Shown: positions 1 to 15,132, numbered from the stretch's first letter. The stretch is 64,000 bases of DNA from Sinotaia quadrata (GCA_028829895.1 CM054179.1:46881891-46945890); one strand, 5' to 3'. Translations and numbers: made by a program. Notes: a model not told the origin generated them from the sequence alone.

Positions 1-251
1 ATTACCACATCCCTCTGCAGTTCATGAATATTAGATTTCTGAAGTAATGTCAAGCTCCTTACACAGATGGAAGTGAAAGATGACTGAGAGAACCTCTGCT
101 GATGTGGCCAAGGGAGACACAAAAATTATCAGCTCTGACAGAGAAATATTAAGTATTTTTTGTCTGAATGGTCCTAAAATTTGATGTTATATATTCATTC
201 CAGATTTATCACACACACACATACACGCACCACGGAAATAAATCTTAAAAC

Positions 252-257
252 TTTAAT
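252..257 (-). terminator. Possible PA2G4 poly(A) signal (ATTAAA)
   Basis: First common hexamer variant downstream of the PA2G4 stop on the minus strand, about 415 nt into the presumed 3' UTR (1-671). That stretch shows no other gene; a spurious 96-codon frame there is not supported. A transcript end is needed to confirm. Confidence 0.3.
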
Positions 258-671
258 AATTAATTGCATGGCTTGTGTATTAAACAAAAAATAAATTTGT
301 TTTTTGTACAATTTCTCATGAACTGTTGCACTTTGTGATACTTTTAAAGAACTAATTAAAACATTTCAATCTGAAAATGTTTCTCATGTGGCAAAATCAT
401 GTGGCTTGTCAACAGGATCAACTCCACCTTCAACGCACAAGGCTTTCTCTTTCTATTTACACAGTCTTTTTTGTTAAAACTAAGAATGCCCAACAACCCC
501 CATCCCTGCAAACCACATCTCCCAGTAACTTTTCCCTTTCAAAAAAAAAACCTTCCCAATCCCCTCAAAGACAACTTGCAGGAACAGTTTCTGTTTTGTT
601 TGAAACAAATGGACAATGCCATCTAAAAGGACCAAGAGTTACTGAGATTAACTACAGGATGGTGTAAAAGC

Positions 672-779
672 TCAGTCCTCTTCTTCCTCCATAGCATCTG
701 CATTTTCAGCTAGAGACTTCCCAGCTTTCTTTTTCTTTTTCTTCGCTGCTTTCCTCGAAGCAGAAGAAGCAAGTAGTGT
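672..779 (-). CDS. PA2G4: PA2G4 terminal coding exon 13
   Basis: Encodes [20 protein letters not shown] and an acidic tail (AMEEEED) ending in TGA at 672-674. The basic run matches the C-terminal nuclear/nucleolar targeting and RNA-binding tail of EBP1. Acceptor is TTGCTAG. Confidence 0.93.
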   Translation of the reverse strand, partial: TLLASSASRKAAKKKKKKAGKSLAENADAMEEEED

Positions 780-3700
780 CTAGCAAAGGTAGAGAAAAAC
801 AGAATTTAACACAATATTTCTGTGAATTAAAAAAATTACGTAAATTTAGATAAAGAGACGATCTTCCACTAAAGAAACAAACAAGAAGCAGTAAGATAAA
901 GATGATAAATTTCTTATTTTCTAAATATCAATTTTAGGCAAAAATTATCTCATTATTCAATGTGGATACACAAAAATGTTCAGGCTCAAAAGTTTTACAT
1001 ACCTGTTTTTTTACATTGAAGAATGATAAGAATAGCAAAGATGTTACTGATCCTTATTATGACAATATTACATAAAAAGTTTTTGATGGCTGGTTTACAT
1101 TACAATTTTAGATTATAAACATTTTGTGCTAACAGTGCACAATAGATAACAACAAAACAACCATCAGACCCATCACGTTTACCACTTTACAACAAAGATA
1201 AAAGAAACTTTCTTGAACCTTGACTTCTTCATCTTCAATCTTGAACTCCGTCTGGTAGAGATCTGGATCGAAAGAAAGCCCCGTGATCTTCAGTGGTCCA
1301 TTGGGCATGAGAATCACAGTCACTTTGAACTGAGCCACATACTCACCTGCAAATAATGCACATTTAAAAAAAAAAATTGGACTAACAAATTATTTCTAAT
1401 TACTTTGTAAGAGAACACCATCACAATCTTCCCAACAGTGTTCAAAATATGATGCCCCCCTCCCCCCCCCCCCCCCCAAAAAAAAAAAATAAAAAGCAAT
1501 AAAAATAATTATGATTAGGGCCTTGAGCAGAATCTAGGAGTTAAGAAAAAATTAATGTGTATCATTTATCAGATTATATCTGCACTGTTCTCTTTCGGGA
1601 TTTTATATTTCCTAAATAAACAAATTATAATATTTGTATGTAATGCATTTGTATTTAAAAATGTATTTTCTAAGTTGAGGCTCTATTTGATTGGTTGAAA
1701 CAGTTGATGGTTCTTAAAAATGCTTTAACATTTGAGTCCCTCCAAGAACTTCTGGAATTTTATTCCATCATCCAATATTATCTGATTTGATAATATGCAA
1801 TTCTGCCTATGAATAAAAACATTTTTTAATATATTTATTTGTGGTAGTTTAATGGGATAAGCAAAATTCAATGCAGAATTTTTGTATTAACTGAATGGCC
1901 AAATGACAAAGTTCTCATTTACAAATGGCATCTGTTAGTGATGAGTACACAAAATACATTGTCAGCTGGGCAATAACTTATCTTGCTTATGTACAAGACA
2001 ATACATGCAATATTCTGCTGAAATTATTGGCTTGAAATATATTTCTTTGATGAATAATGCTGTGATGCTGATAAAAAAAAAGTTCTGGCTCTAAAAATAA
2101 TACGTCTGAAATCAAATAATTATTTTTTTAGCAACCCATTGTAATTATTCTAATATATAAGAGGCAAACCTATTTCAAATCTGAAAAATGTAGATTGGTA
2201 AGTTATTTTTCCTTTTTCTTATTGTATCCTGGTTTAACATTCTAAAAAACAATCACAATGAATGAAGATGCAGAAGGTAGAACCATTAAGTGTTACTAAG
2301 AGTAAGACAGTTATGGTACAGATAGGAAATATTTATGCAAAAAAAATAACATAAAATAAAGACAGAATATTCTCAAAGTGAGATTTTTGCTCCAATGGTC
2401 AACACGCCAAGCCCTTTTTAACATTATTCTCTGTACCTGAAATACGGCATATGGGTTCCTCATATATACAATGCAGAGATAAAAAAGCATGCATGCAATA
2501 GTTTCTATTTTAAACTTATGTAATTTATTAAGTGTTTGATGAGAATCTTAGCAAAAACTTCACATTATTTTATTTCAAATTTTTACATACACAGTAAATA
2601 CCTTATTAATTTTTTAAATGAATTTCAAAATAATATATATTTTTATTACATTTAAAAAATAACACAATTTAAAACAAATAAATGATATTGCTTTCTTATA
2701 TCAAAGGTAACATATTTCGAATCTGAAAAATGTAGGTTATTTTTTCTTTCTTCACATTTAGCAACGTGGTCTTCAACAAAAATTAAACATTACAAATTAA
2801 AGATGAAACAAGATGAATAAATCATGTATAATAATCTTAACACAGTTATGTAATTATGTGTTGACAAATAAGCAAACCTTCCCGTTCAAAGAGGACATTG
2901 AATGGCTGCATAAGTTCATGCTTAACACATTCTACCACACCCATTTTAGCTTTCTTCTCATCATCAAACAACCTGCAAGACATAAACACTGATTTATAAA
3001 GCATTTAAATAGGATACAAATTCTGATACTGGAAACTGAACAAGACATAAATGTTGATAATGAAATTATTTTAAAAGCACTGAAAAGTAATTAAACAGGA
3101 TTCAAATGATGATACTAGAAACACTATAGGCACAAATGTTGATACTAAAAACTATTTAACCAGGAACAAGTATTCATAATAGAAACCATTTAAACAAAAT
3201 ACAAATACTGAAAATTTTTTAAACAGAACTTGTATATTGTAACTAAAAATCATTTACAACCTATCAAGATTATGGACTACATAATTATTACAAAAATAAT
3301 TTGAAATAGAAATATAATTAGTCAAAATATTTATACATATTGAGAGCCTTCTACAATAAATTTCTGTCTGAAATTATACTCTAGGAACCATTGGAACTTG
3401 TTTAGCATATTATAAGGGTTTAATCCAAACATCTTAAAAACAGAACAAAGAAGAAATGATGTCATGCACTAGCTTCTAATAATAGGAAAAATATCAATAA
3501 TGTATTCTTACTTTAAAGTAGCCTATTTGGGACAATGTAAAATCCACCACTGGGTTCATTGTTTACCAAAAGATCTTGAAAATTCTGAAGAATCCTAATG
3601 AAATATTTAATAAGTTGGCCAAAAACATAATAGAAAATAGGAAAAATAATTTTCAGGGGGGCCGATTTTTAAGTGCACATTACCAACTATTTGAAATGAT

Positions 3701-6700
3701 AAACTATGGACCTCTCAAAGTGATAAAACTTTATAACTGCTTGTAACAAAGTGCCAGAAATGATAAATACAAAGTTACCAGACCTGCCTACCCCCCACCT
3801 TAGGAAACCAGAAGATCACTGGTCCAAAACCAGAAGATTTTGAATGGAAACCAGAAGATTTTATGCGGAGTCTGGCTTTTTAATAGAAATACCAATAATA
3901 TAAAATAAATGCAAAATAAAAAAATAATGTTAATATTTGTAAATAAACTTACCAATAATGTAATGATTAATGCAAAGCACAACAATTTGTCTACATTTTG
4001 TCTAGTCTCCATTCCACTGTTTATTTTAGATGAATTTTTGTCAAGCACACCAAGTGTTAGGCAGTTTTATTTAGATATTTCTTTAGACTTCATTTGAAGA
4101 AGGATCTTCACATTTCAGAATAATGGGCCATTGCAGTACCGCATCATGATTTTCACTTTTACAGAAATTCATTAAATATTTCATAAATGGATTTTTTTAA
4201 AAATATATATTAACTTTTTATTATCTAATGTACAAGCCACAAAAAGGAACATGTGCCTATTGAAAAATTTTAAGAAAAAAGTTATGATTTTTTTTTTATT
4301 GTACCCATTTAAAATATATATTTTGGGAGAACATGTAGAATTTAAAAAATAAAATTTACTTAAACCTAAAGATATAGGCTTTCATCCATGCACAACCTTT
4401 TAATTTTATGTATGAGAAACTAGTATACCAAATTTCAGGGACATGGAATAATTACAACTATTCAAAAGGGGTCTTAGCATTTAGTTCAACAGAGGAAAAA
4501 AGTCATTTTGAGAAAAACACATTTAAAGTAAAATAAAGACTACAGAACTTTAAAAGTGTTCAAGTGGTTTATATTTTTAAAATAAATATACCCTATCCAT
4601 ACTACATTGGACTGCTCTTAGTCATTTAGCTCTCTCAGAATTAAATATACTAATACTATATATTATTATCCTTTACATCCTCAGTGTACAGTCTTTTTAT
4701 TTTCTAATACTACATAGAACCAGAATATTGCAAAGAAATTTTTTAAAAAAATATATTTATCAATCCACATTAATAAAATTTGGAATATATGTTGTCTTTG
4801 TTATGAAAAAGCAATACCAGTTATTAGTTTTAGAATATCTGGTTCAGATTTTAATTTATAAATGATTTAAATATATAAAACACCTGTATTTTTCTAAATT
4901 TACATGTCCATTAGACTAGAGAAAAAACAGTGAAAGTCTTCCTGTAACATTTAAAATGTTATTAAAAAGACATTATTCTTCAATAAGCATGCTTTGTTAA
5001 TTAAGAATTGGATATGATTAATATTATTATTTTTAATGTTTTATGCATTTCTTTTGTCTTCAATGTATGTGTATTTATTATCATGCCTTCTAAAATTCTA
5101 TTATAATAATGTGTGTACTGCGTAATCACAAAATATCAACGGCTAATTTACAAATACATGTGTATATATATATAGGCCTATATATATTTCTACTTTTTTA
5201 TTATTTTTTTAGCAGAAATGATTAAAATAAAAAATTCGACTAAATCAAAATGTTCACAATTCCGTAAATTACTTTCAAACAAATTTGACTCAGGATAATT
5301 TCTTTATCGCCGATGATCTTTTGTTTTAAAACTTGTGTCACTTTTTTTTAAAAAATAAATTTTGAAGCCTTACATATTATATAAGAATAATTACAACGGA
5401 TTCTAGAAAAATGATTATTTGAATCTCAATGCGGTTTCAAACATAGGCCTACCGTTATTGAAAACGTCAATCTTTTTCCTAGCATTGCAATATAATTCGT
5501 CAAAGTAGCTCGTTTTGGACGGATAATTTCTGAAGAAAATTGCATAGACTGTCTTACATGTAAGTTGAATGTTATTTATTAAAGTAAATATTTCGTAATT
5601 GTCACGCATATACTATCGCTACGTGGCCGCCATTTTGAAAAAGCGAACTTCGTCTATCGGTCGAACGGGCAGTAAAAACGTTATGAACCGAATTTGCTTA
5701 TCCCGCTAAGCTCTGACTTCTCAACATAAAAAATATTTAAAGAAAATGTTTATTTCACGAGCGAAATTCTGTTTTGTCAACTAAAATTAATAACGGCCGA
5801 CGAATAAGATTCCGGAAGTGTTAGAAAAGGACTCGTATGCTGAAGAGCTCATAGCAGACGACAGAGAAGCAGTTAGAGTTACGCCGCCGTTAGCTCTATT
5901 GAACGCACGGTAAGTTTTTCGTCCTGTCATAATCGATCGTGAAAAAAAAAATTGAAAATGAAAATGAAAGCGGAAGATTTCTTTTGGAAGCGGAAGAGCG
6001 GGAGATTCGAGGTAAAAGCGGGAGATTCTTCCGCTAAAAGCGGAAGGTAGGCAGGTATGAGTTACCCTTCCCCTGTACACTCAGTATGCCAGAGACATTT
6101 TTGTGGAAATTTAGAGTGAACAATATTGAGAGGTAACCTTGTGTGCCGTGTTGATATTTGGTAAAAACTATTAAAAACAAACCAATTGTTTGCATTAGTT
6201 AACAAATTCTCAAAAAGTAATGCTTCTACAGTTATTACATATTACAAAGTAAACATACAACATGAATACTGAACCTATATAAAGAACATAAAGACCCTAT
6301 TAAATATAATACAGCATCTGATTTTTAAAAGTTTTATTTAAATCTCCTAATTAAAATAAAAGTATAACAAACCTCAAAGAAAATGGCATCAAACCAAATT
6401 TTTTGTCGGTTTCACTCAGGAATTCTGAAACAAAAATGTATTTCACTCTAAGCTTAACTTAACATTATTATTAATCAAATACTAGTCTACACATTAAATA
6501 ATTATATTAATGGTGTACATAAATTTTAAAGGGAGATATGGCAGTGAATAGCTTTGAACTTTGGCTAGGTATTTTTAAGTTCCAATCTACATGGGGCAAA
6601 ACCCACTCCACATATGCTACATATTCAATTTTTTTTAAAAAAAGCATTTCAATTTTGATTCATATGCAGTGATAAATAAAGGAAAAGATATAAACATTCA

Positions 6701-9700
6701 CATTTTTTTTTTTAATGGAGGAGGAAGTGTAAACAATATAATAAGAAATTTTCTCTGAAGTGATGATAATTAAAAAACCCTAGACAAAAGAGACTTAGAA
6801 GAAAAATACCAAAATATATGTTACTACAGTGATTAAAGTAAAAAGAAATCACATTTGTTCCATATAATAATGGTTATCATAAATTTTTAAAAAAAATTTC
6901 AATGAAAAAAGTTTTCTTAAAGAATTCAGTTTTAGCGGATGAACACTATAGGAGATACCCATGATTTCCAATGTACAAGCCAGAGTTTAATCTACTTAAT
7001 ATGAAAAAGATGAAAGGACAAGAGAAAATAAAACTTAAATGTGGGAGAAAATCAGGAAAACACAACAATCGCCCAAGTAACATTTATCTGTGTGCCTGGA
7101 GAGATACTAACATCCAAAGGACATGAGGGCAGCACTCTGCAGGGCAAGTATTTCTTTTATAAAGCTATTATCTTTCCTTCCCTAATGCTCTGTATACAGT
7201 TTTAAGTAAGATGTGTGTCAGAAATAATGAGTATCTTATTAAGGTACTCATTTCATGACATGACGGAAATATATACAAATTGCACGACAAGCAAGTAAAA
7301 TATCAAATCACATACGCCTTGAGGCCTTCATTTTTAGCTGGTAGATGATGTCCTTCTTCTTGTAGACTGTGGTTCTTGTGTCTAGCTCCCGACCCTAACA
7401 AACAATTAAAACACATACATTAAAAAAATTAAAAAGAAATAATCCAAGGCACAGATTTAATAAAGTTGACTAATTTTTCACCTGAGTTTTGTCCAGCCGA
7501 TTTACAAGACTTAACAGAATGCGAGTTTTGGTAAATCATGTTTCTTACCTTGGCTTGTGTGCTACATACATATATATTTGGTATAGAAATGAAGATAATT
7601 AAATACCGCATCTACTGCTATTAAGTTTGGGTTGGTTTATTCTGTACACGTTTTAAAAATTAATTTTAAAGTAAAATTCGGCAAAAAATCTGCAATTTCT
7701 GTCTAAAAAAAAAAAAGGTCAAAAGCACACCATTGCTAGTCTTGAATGAAAGATTCTTCCATACCCTTTCAATTGAGGAATGGGGTTAATGTATTCATGA
7801 CGTTTGGGACCAAGCTGTCCAATCAAATGTGAGAGAATTATCTATGATCATTCTTATAGCAAGGCTTTCAACATGTGTATCGAGCTTCCTTAGGCAAGGT
7901 GAAGTGAAATCTATAAGTTTACACTAAATTTAACACTGCATCATTGTTTTTGATAAGCACTTTAGTTGTTATTCTTTAAAGGGGTTATAGTTTTATTCTG
8001 TGATTTATTATGATTAGCAGTTTGTTTCCACTGTTCTTTCGAAAGTAGTGGTTGCCCTTTATGAAAAAAATAATTTTTGTTTGTACAATATTGCTAAATA
8101 AAATAAATGCTAATTACTAGGGAACGCCTGAAACAGAGCCGATGCACGGGCTGCTACAGATGATTGAGATGTTAAAAGACAGGTACAGTGATGACCTTTA
8201 TTTCTCTGTTTGCTAAGAGAGCTAAATGACTAACAGTAATCCAAGTGGTATAGATAGGGTATATTTATTTATTTATTTTTTAAAATAAACTTTGAATGTA
8301 GTTTGCAAGTTCTGCAGTCTTTATTGTATTTTAAAAGCATTTTTCTTAAAAACAAAACAAAACAACAACTATATTTTTCTCCGATGCTCAAAATGCCAAT
8401 CCCCTTTCAGATATTATTATTATCTACCTGAAAATTTTTGGCACATTGGTTCTTCATATCTACAGCTAGAAAGTTACATACGCATGAAAGCTGTATGCAA
8501 TAGTTTTTATTTTACAACTTTTTAAATTTAAAATGTATGCAATTCATAACTTTTTTCTTAATTAAATTTTTTTTTATCAGTGATAAGTAATTTTTTTAGT
8601 TTATGTACTAGATAAGAAAAAAACCTTTCCCTAAAATTTTATTTAGACAGTAAATATTTTATGAATTTTTAACAAAGATATAGTACATATTTTACTTCAT
8701 TCAAAAATTAATAAAATTAAAACTAAGCAAGATATTTTAAAACTAACTTCTCTAAATTTGAAGACTGTATGTTAATAAATAAATTTGTTCCTTCTTAGTG
8801 TGTAGTAATGTGGCCTTAAATACTTCTTTGTGCATGTGTGTCACCAGACAAATTTATAGAAAATACCATGGAAAAATGTCAACAATAAAGAAAATTACAT
8901 TTTAAAAGAAGTAGGGAAAATTAAAAAGTTTAAGATAGAAGTGATATACACACACACACACACACCAGACCTGCCTACCCCCCACCTTAGGAAACCAGAA
9001 GATCACTGGTCCAAAACCAGAAGATTTTGAATGGAAACCAGAAGATTTTATGCGGAGTCTGGCTTTTTAATAGAAATACCAATAATGTAATGATTAATGC
9101 AAAGCACAACAATTTGTCTACATTTTGTCTAGTCTCCATTCCACTGTTTATTTTAGATGAATTTTTGTCAAGCACACCAAGTGTTAGGCAGTTTTATTTA
9201 GATATTTCTTTAGACTTCATTTGAAGAAGGATCTTCACATTTCAGAATAATGGGCCATTGAAGTACCGCATCATGATTTTCACTTTTACAGAAATTCATT
9301 AAATATTTCATAAATGGATTTTTTTAAAAATATATATTTAACTTTTTATTATCTAATGTACAAGCCACAAAAAGGAACATGTGCCTATTGAAAAATTTTA
9401 AGAAAAAAGTTATGATTTTTTTTTTTATTGTACCCATCTAAAATATATATTTTGGGAGAACATGTACAATTAAAAAAAATAAAATTTACTTAAACCTAAA
9501 GCATATAGGCTTTCATCCATGCACAACCTTTTAATTTTATGTATGAGAAACTAGTATACCAAATTTCAGGGACATGGAATAATTACAACTATTCAAATGG
9601 GGTCTTAGCATTTAGTTCAACAGGAAAAAAGTCATTTTGAGAAAAACACATTTAAAGTAAAATAAAGACTACAGAACTTTAAAAGTGTTCAAGTGGTTTA

Positions 9701-12700
9701 TTTTTTAAAAATAAATATACCCTATCCATACTAACATTGGACTGCTCTTAGTCATTTAGCTCTCTCAGAATTAAATATACTAATACTATATATTACTATC
9801 CTTTACATCCTCAGTGTACAGTCTTTTTATTTTCTAATACTACATTACATAGAACCAGAATATTGCAAAGAAATTAAAAAAAATATATATTTATCAGCCC
9901 ACATTAATAAAATTTGGAATATATGTTGTCTTTGTTATGAGAAAGCAATACCAGTTATTAGTTTTAGAATATCTGGTTCAGATTTTAATTTATAAATGAT
10001 TTAAATATATAAAACACCTCTATTTTTCTAAATTTACATGTCCATTAGACTAGAGAAAAAACAGTGAAAGTCTTCCTGTAACATTTAAAATGTTATTAAA
10101 AAGACATTATTCTTCAATAAGCATGCTTTGTTAATTAAGAATTGGATATGATTAATATTATTATTTTTAATGTTTCATGCATTTCTTTTGCCTTCAATGT
10201 ATGTGTATTTATTATCATGCCTTCTAAAATTCTATTATAATAATGTGTGTACTGCGTAATCACAAAATATCAACGGCTAATTTACAAATACATGTATATA
10301 TATAGGCCTATATATATTTCTAATTTTTTATTATTTTTTTTAGCAGAAATGATTAAAATAAAAAATTCGACTAAATCAAAATGTTCACAATTTCGTAAAT
10401 TACTTTCAAACAAATTTGGCTCAGGATCATTTCTTTATCGCCGATGATCTTTTGTTTTAAAACTTGTGTCACTTTTTTTTTAAAAATAAATTTTGAAGCC
10501 TTACATATTATATAAGAATAATTACAACGGATTCTAGAAAAATGATTATTTGAACCTCAATGCGGTTTCAAACATAGGCCTACCGTTATTGAAAACGCCA
10601 ATCTTTTTCCTAGCATTGCAATATAATTCGTCAAAGTAGCTCGTTTTGGACGGATAATTTCTGAAGAAAACTGCATAGACTGTCTTACAAGTAAGTTGAA
10701 TGTTATTTATTAAAGTAAATATTTCGTAATTGTCACGCATATACTATCACTACGTGGCCGCCATTTTGAAAAAGCGAACTTCGTCTATCGGTCGAACAGG
10801 CAGTAAAAACGTTATGAACCGAATTTGCTTATCCCGCTAAGCTCTGACTTCTCAACATAAAAAATATTTAAAGAAAATGTTTATTTCACGAGCGAAATTC
10901 TGTTTTGTCAACTAAAATTAATAACGGCCGACGAATAAGATTCCGGAAGTGTTAGAAAAGGACTCGTATGCTGAAGAGCTCATAGCAGACGACAGAGAAG
11001 CAGTTAGAGTTACGCCGCCGTTAGCTCTATTGAACGCACGGTAAGTTTTTCGTCCTGTCATAATCGATCGTGAAAAAAAAAATTGAAAATGTAAATGAAA
11101 GCGGAAGATTTCTTTTGGAAGCGGAAGAGCGGGAGATTCGAGGTAAAAGCGGGAGATTCTTCCGCTAAAAGCGGAAGGTAGGCAGGTATGACACACACAC
11201 ACATACACATGGTTTTAAAAAAAGATGCAGTAAATATAACAACAAAAAAAAAGTAAAAAGTATATAAAATCATAATATAAATCATCATTTTTAAAATGCA
11301 GTAATAATTTATAAAGCAACCATTACAAGACATAAAATCCTCTTTTCAAAATATAAATGGTATAAAATCTCATAATTCTGAATATTAACGGAGAATTATT
11401 AACACTGTGTCACTTTAGTAACAGTTCAAAAATCTCCAAAGGTATGATCTAGTACAAAGTTCACATGTAAATTTTAATTAACCAATATATAACTTCTTAC
11501 TTTGCCATCACCAGTACTGACAAGGATGTCAATTGCATAGACTTCATGCACTTCAAATTCACATTTCTCATGCTCTTTCCTGTCAATAAATAATAAAAAA
11601 AAGAACATAAAATGCTATGTACAATGTTGGAAGAGTACAATCTGTATCTGTGCAAAAACACATGAAATCATTAATGTTTTGAAAAAATTAAAAATCATGC
11701 AACTAATTTCTGTTATAATTACCTTTGTGCCTCTGAAGGATTTTGTATAAATGCCTTTTCACCATCTATTACATTTCTTAGCAGCTGATGAGACAACATA
11801 CCTGAAAGGAAAATACATTAACTTTAAATAGTAAAATACACTGTTCTTGCTCTACTAAATTAAAAATAATTTGTATCTTTTTTAATGCATATATTTAATT
11901 TTAGCCAAACCTCTTTCACTGAAAAACATCTCAAAATACATATTTAATTTTTGTGTGTGTAAATTTGGAGGTAATGGTTACAAATATGTAGACACATTTT
12001 TTGCTGAGACTAAAACATATCACTTTTGTCACATTAAGACAAAACAGTTTGGTATTTGACATGCATTCAAAACACAAGAGTTTAAAAAAAATTCTGCCTA
12101 CTCATGACATACCTTCAATGGGTTTGCATTTATAAGATTCTGCAACTTTCTGTATACCATCAGTCACCTGGTAATTCTGTAAATTTATAAACATAGCAAA
12201 TGAAACATTAGAGCATTACTTAACTATATTTTCAGACAAAAATCAGCTATCCAGAACTTTTGGTATCCTATCTGTGAACAAATCACTTGTCTACATGAGA
12301 TGTAATTTTTTCTCATAATATATTTTCAAATAGAAGAAAGCTACTGCAACTGTAACATACAAGGATGTTGCATTGACAGCGCTGTCCATGACAGAAGCTT
12401 GGGCTTATACATCAGAAATTTGGTCCAAAACTTTGAAGAAGTATGCACTGAAGTGACTTCCAGTTGCTGCAATTCTAAATCAGCATGGGTTTACTGTTAT
12501 CAGTAGTATGATACTTAAATTAGTGAAACATGATGCTTAGATAAAAAATGAGCACTTCTTCCATCAGATATGTGCGTGCACATACAACTACTAACACACA
12601 GAGTCCACAAAGGCCCCTAACAGAAATAATCAAACCAACACCAAGTAGAAATAACCAAACCAATATATACACAGACAGGAGTGATGTGCTCTTTAGTTCT

Positions 12701-15071
12701 TTTTCTCGCTTCAATACACTAATATTGCATTGCTGTAACTGAAAGTGATGGAATTTCTTCAAGGAGTGAGCCTTTTTTCTAGATTTTCTTTTACTGCTGA
12801 TGGTTCTTTTTATTTATGTTATCCTATTGTCAATATCCAAGTTATTTTCTTTGTTAAGTCTTAAAGCACTTCAAGGTATATGTTTGACTACCATCCCATT
12901 TGTGGAAACATTTGTTATTTGCAACACTCAACGTTCATGGAATTAATTTATTAATAAAAACTCTGGTGAATCAAAGAAATATTTTGTTAAAAATAACCAA
13001 AATGCTGACAAATTTCAATTAACGATTCGGTGATTTTGAGCAGGCTGTATAAGTTTGGCAATCTCAATAAAAGAACAAATAAATTTTTTTAAACAATGAA
13101 AAGCATTGCAAATGTGATGTTTGTTATATGATAGACTGGTTAAAATTAAACTAAAAGTGTCAACAGACGTTAATGAAAAATGAACTTTATAGTAATTTGA
13201 TTAGGAACATATCAGGTAAATTCTATAAAATCTTTTTCGATGAATATTTACTTTACTATGTGAACTGCTATGGTTATACTACATCAAATATGCCCTTTGT
13301 GTAAAAGCAAATAAATAATGTAATTGAAATTCCACACATACTTAATAACTCACAACTGTTTGAATTAAGTTAAAGTCTTTACAACATTATCAATTAGTGT
13401 TAAATATCAAATTTTGAAAATGTTCTTTTTTAAATGTCATGAAGAAATCTCAAAATATGCATCTTTGTAAAAATCATGTGACTAAACAGCCTTGTTGAAA
13501 ATTGAAGGCATTATTATTTGGCAAAGCAAAAAGCAATGATTATTTTAAATGCACACAATTTTTCCTTATTATTTTAATTGCCCCTACCGTTGTAGACTCA
13601 GCCTAAGCTGTGTAGGTGTCTGTATTAACAAAGGCATGATCTGATTTCACTGTCTGAGTATTGTGTTAATATTCTTCATTTCATTTATTGTGATTTTAAA
13701 TTATATCAATGATGTACTACTATCTGGTTAATCATCCAGTCCCACATCGTATCAATGTATTAAGTAAATGTACTGATTCTTTTTAAGAAATAAAAAAAAA
13801 GACTTTCAAAGCCAAATAGGAACAAGCTACCAAACAGGAAATTTTTCTTTCAGGTCTGCAATTTTTCCATGGATTTTTAGAAGCCATGGAAATTGATCTG
13901 CTGCAATAGTGAGAATTCCCATGTACTTAACTGCTCACTATTAATTACTTTATGAATAAAGAAAAGTGAGTACATGCATAGGCAAAGGATCATAAATTAT
14001 ATAAAAAGATATAAATTATAAAAATAAATATGCAACAAATGTGAACAAGATGGTAATTATGTTTTCTGAAGTAATTAGCACTAATCTCAAACCATTGTTA
14101 TTCTAAAAGATTAAATTTAAAATCTGGTCTTTTACAAATACTAAAGAGAATAATTTTTTTGTGTGGCTCACAATATCACAGCAAACCCAGGGGCGAGTTG
14201 GCACAAACTAGTTTCTTTCATGCAATGATTTATTGTGACAAAAAGTAGCATAGGAAAGCTGCTATCAAAAGAAAAATTTGAAGGAATTTTACAAGAAAAC
14301 ACTCTTCTCCAATGTGTAATCTTCCTCATGTATGCATTATCTGGTTGTATGATAAAAGAAAAAATAATGTATTTTTCAAAGCAAAATATTTTTCCCCCTG
14401 AACACAGGTAATCATACACATGTCCTACTTGCTGTTATTTAGGTTTTACCACACTCAGTGAATCTGAAGATTGTATCATTTGCATATAGAAATGGAAACT
14501 CAATAATTGCTTTTATTCTCAAATGTCTTCTATACAATTACATGAAAACATGGGCCATCTTTGTATGTCTGTCAAAGTGTATATACTATTCATTTTTGTG
14601 AATAAGCTAAACATTCAGGAAAAGATTATTTTATTTAGAAAATTAGCCATCCAAATATTAAAATAAAAAATAATAATAAAACAAAACTACTCCATCCAAA
14701 TGTTAGCACCAAAAAAAAAAAAGTTTCAGCATGGCTAAACTTGGAAAATATAGAAACACTGAAAAGGGAAGCAGCCCTAAGATAACATATATGCTTACAT
14801 TTTCAATTTGCAAATTTACCTCATTTCCTGGCTTGACAAGACGAAGTGCAGCCTCCAAGGCCATATTTGCAGCCACCATGACGTCTGCTTTACGTCCAGT
14901 TATCTTATTTTGCTGTTTAAATAAAGTTATATTTATGTGCTGGAGTTAAAGTATCTAACTGGAATCAAAAATCAAAGTACAAACTCAATAAATTTTAAAG
15001 CAGTCCCCACAGTATGCAACCTATAAAATAAAATGGAGATGCTAATATGAACTAAGAACACAGAGTTAGGG

Positions 15072-15132
<61 letters not shown>

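Noticed and set aside
377..667. 96-codon plus-strand frame beside the PA2G4 3' end
   Set aside because: Low-complexity Ser/Lys content overlapping the presumed 3' UTR, with no coding signal.
3779..11190. The two 2.2-kb direct repeats as LTRs of one retrotransposon
   Set aside because: Each copy has its own inverted termini and its own flanking duplication, and the DNA between them contains two PA2G4 exons rather than gag/pol.
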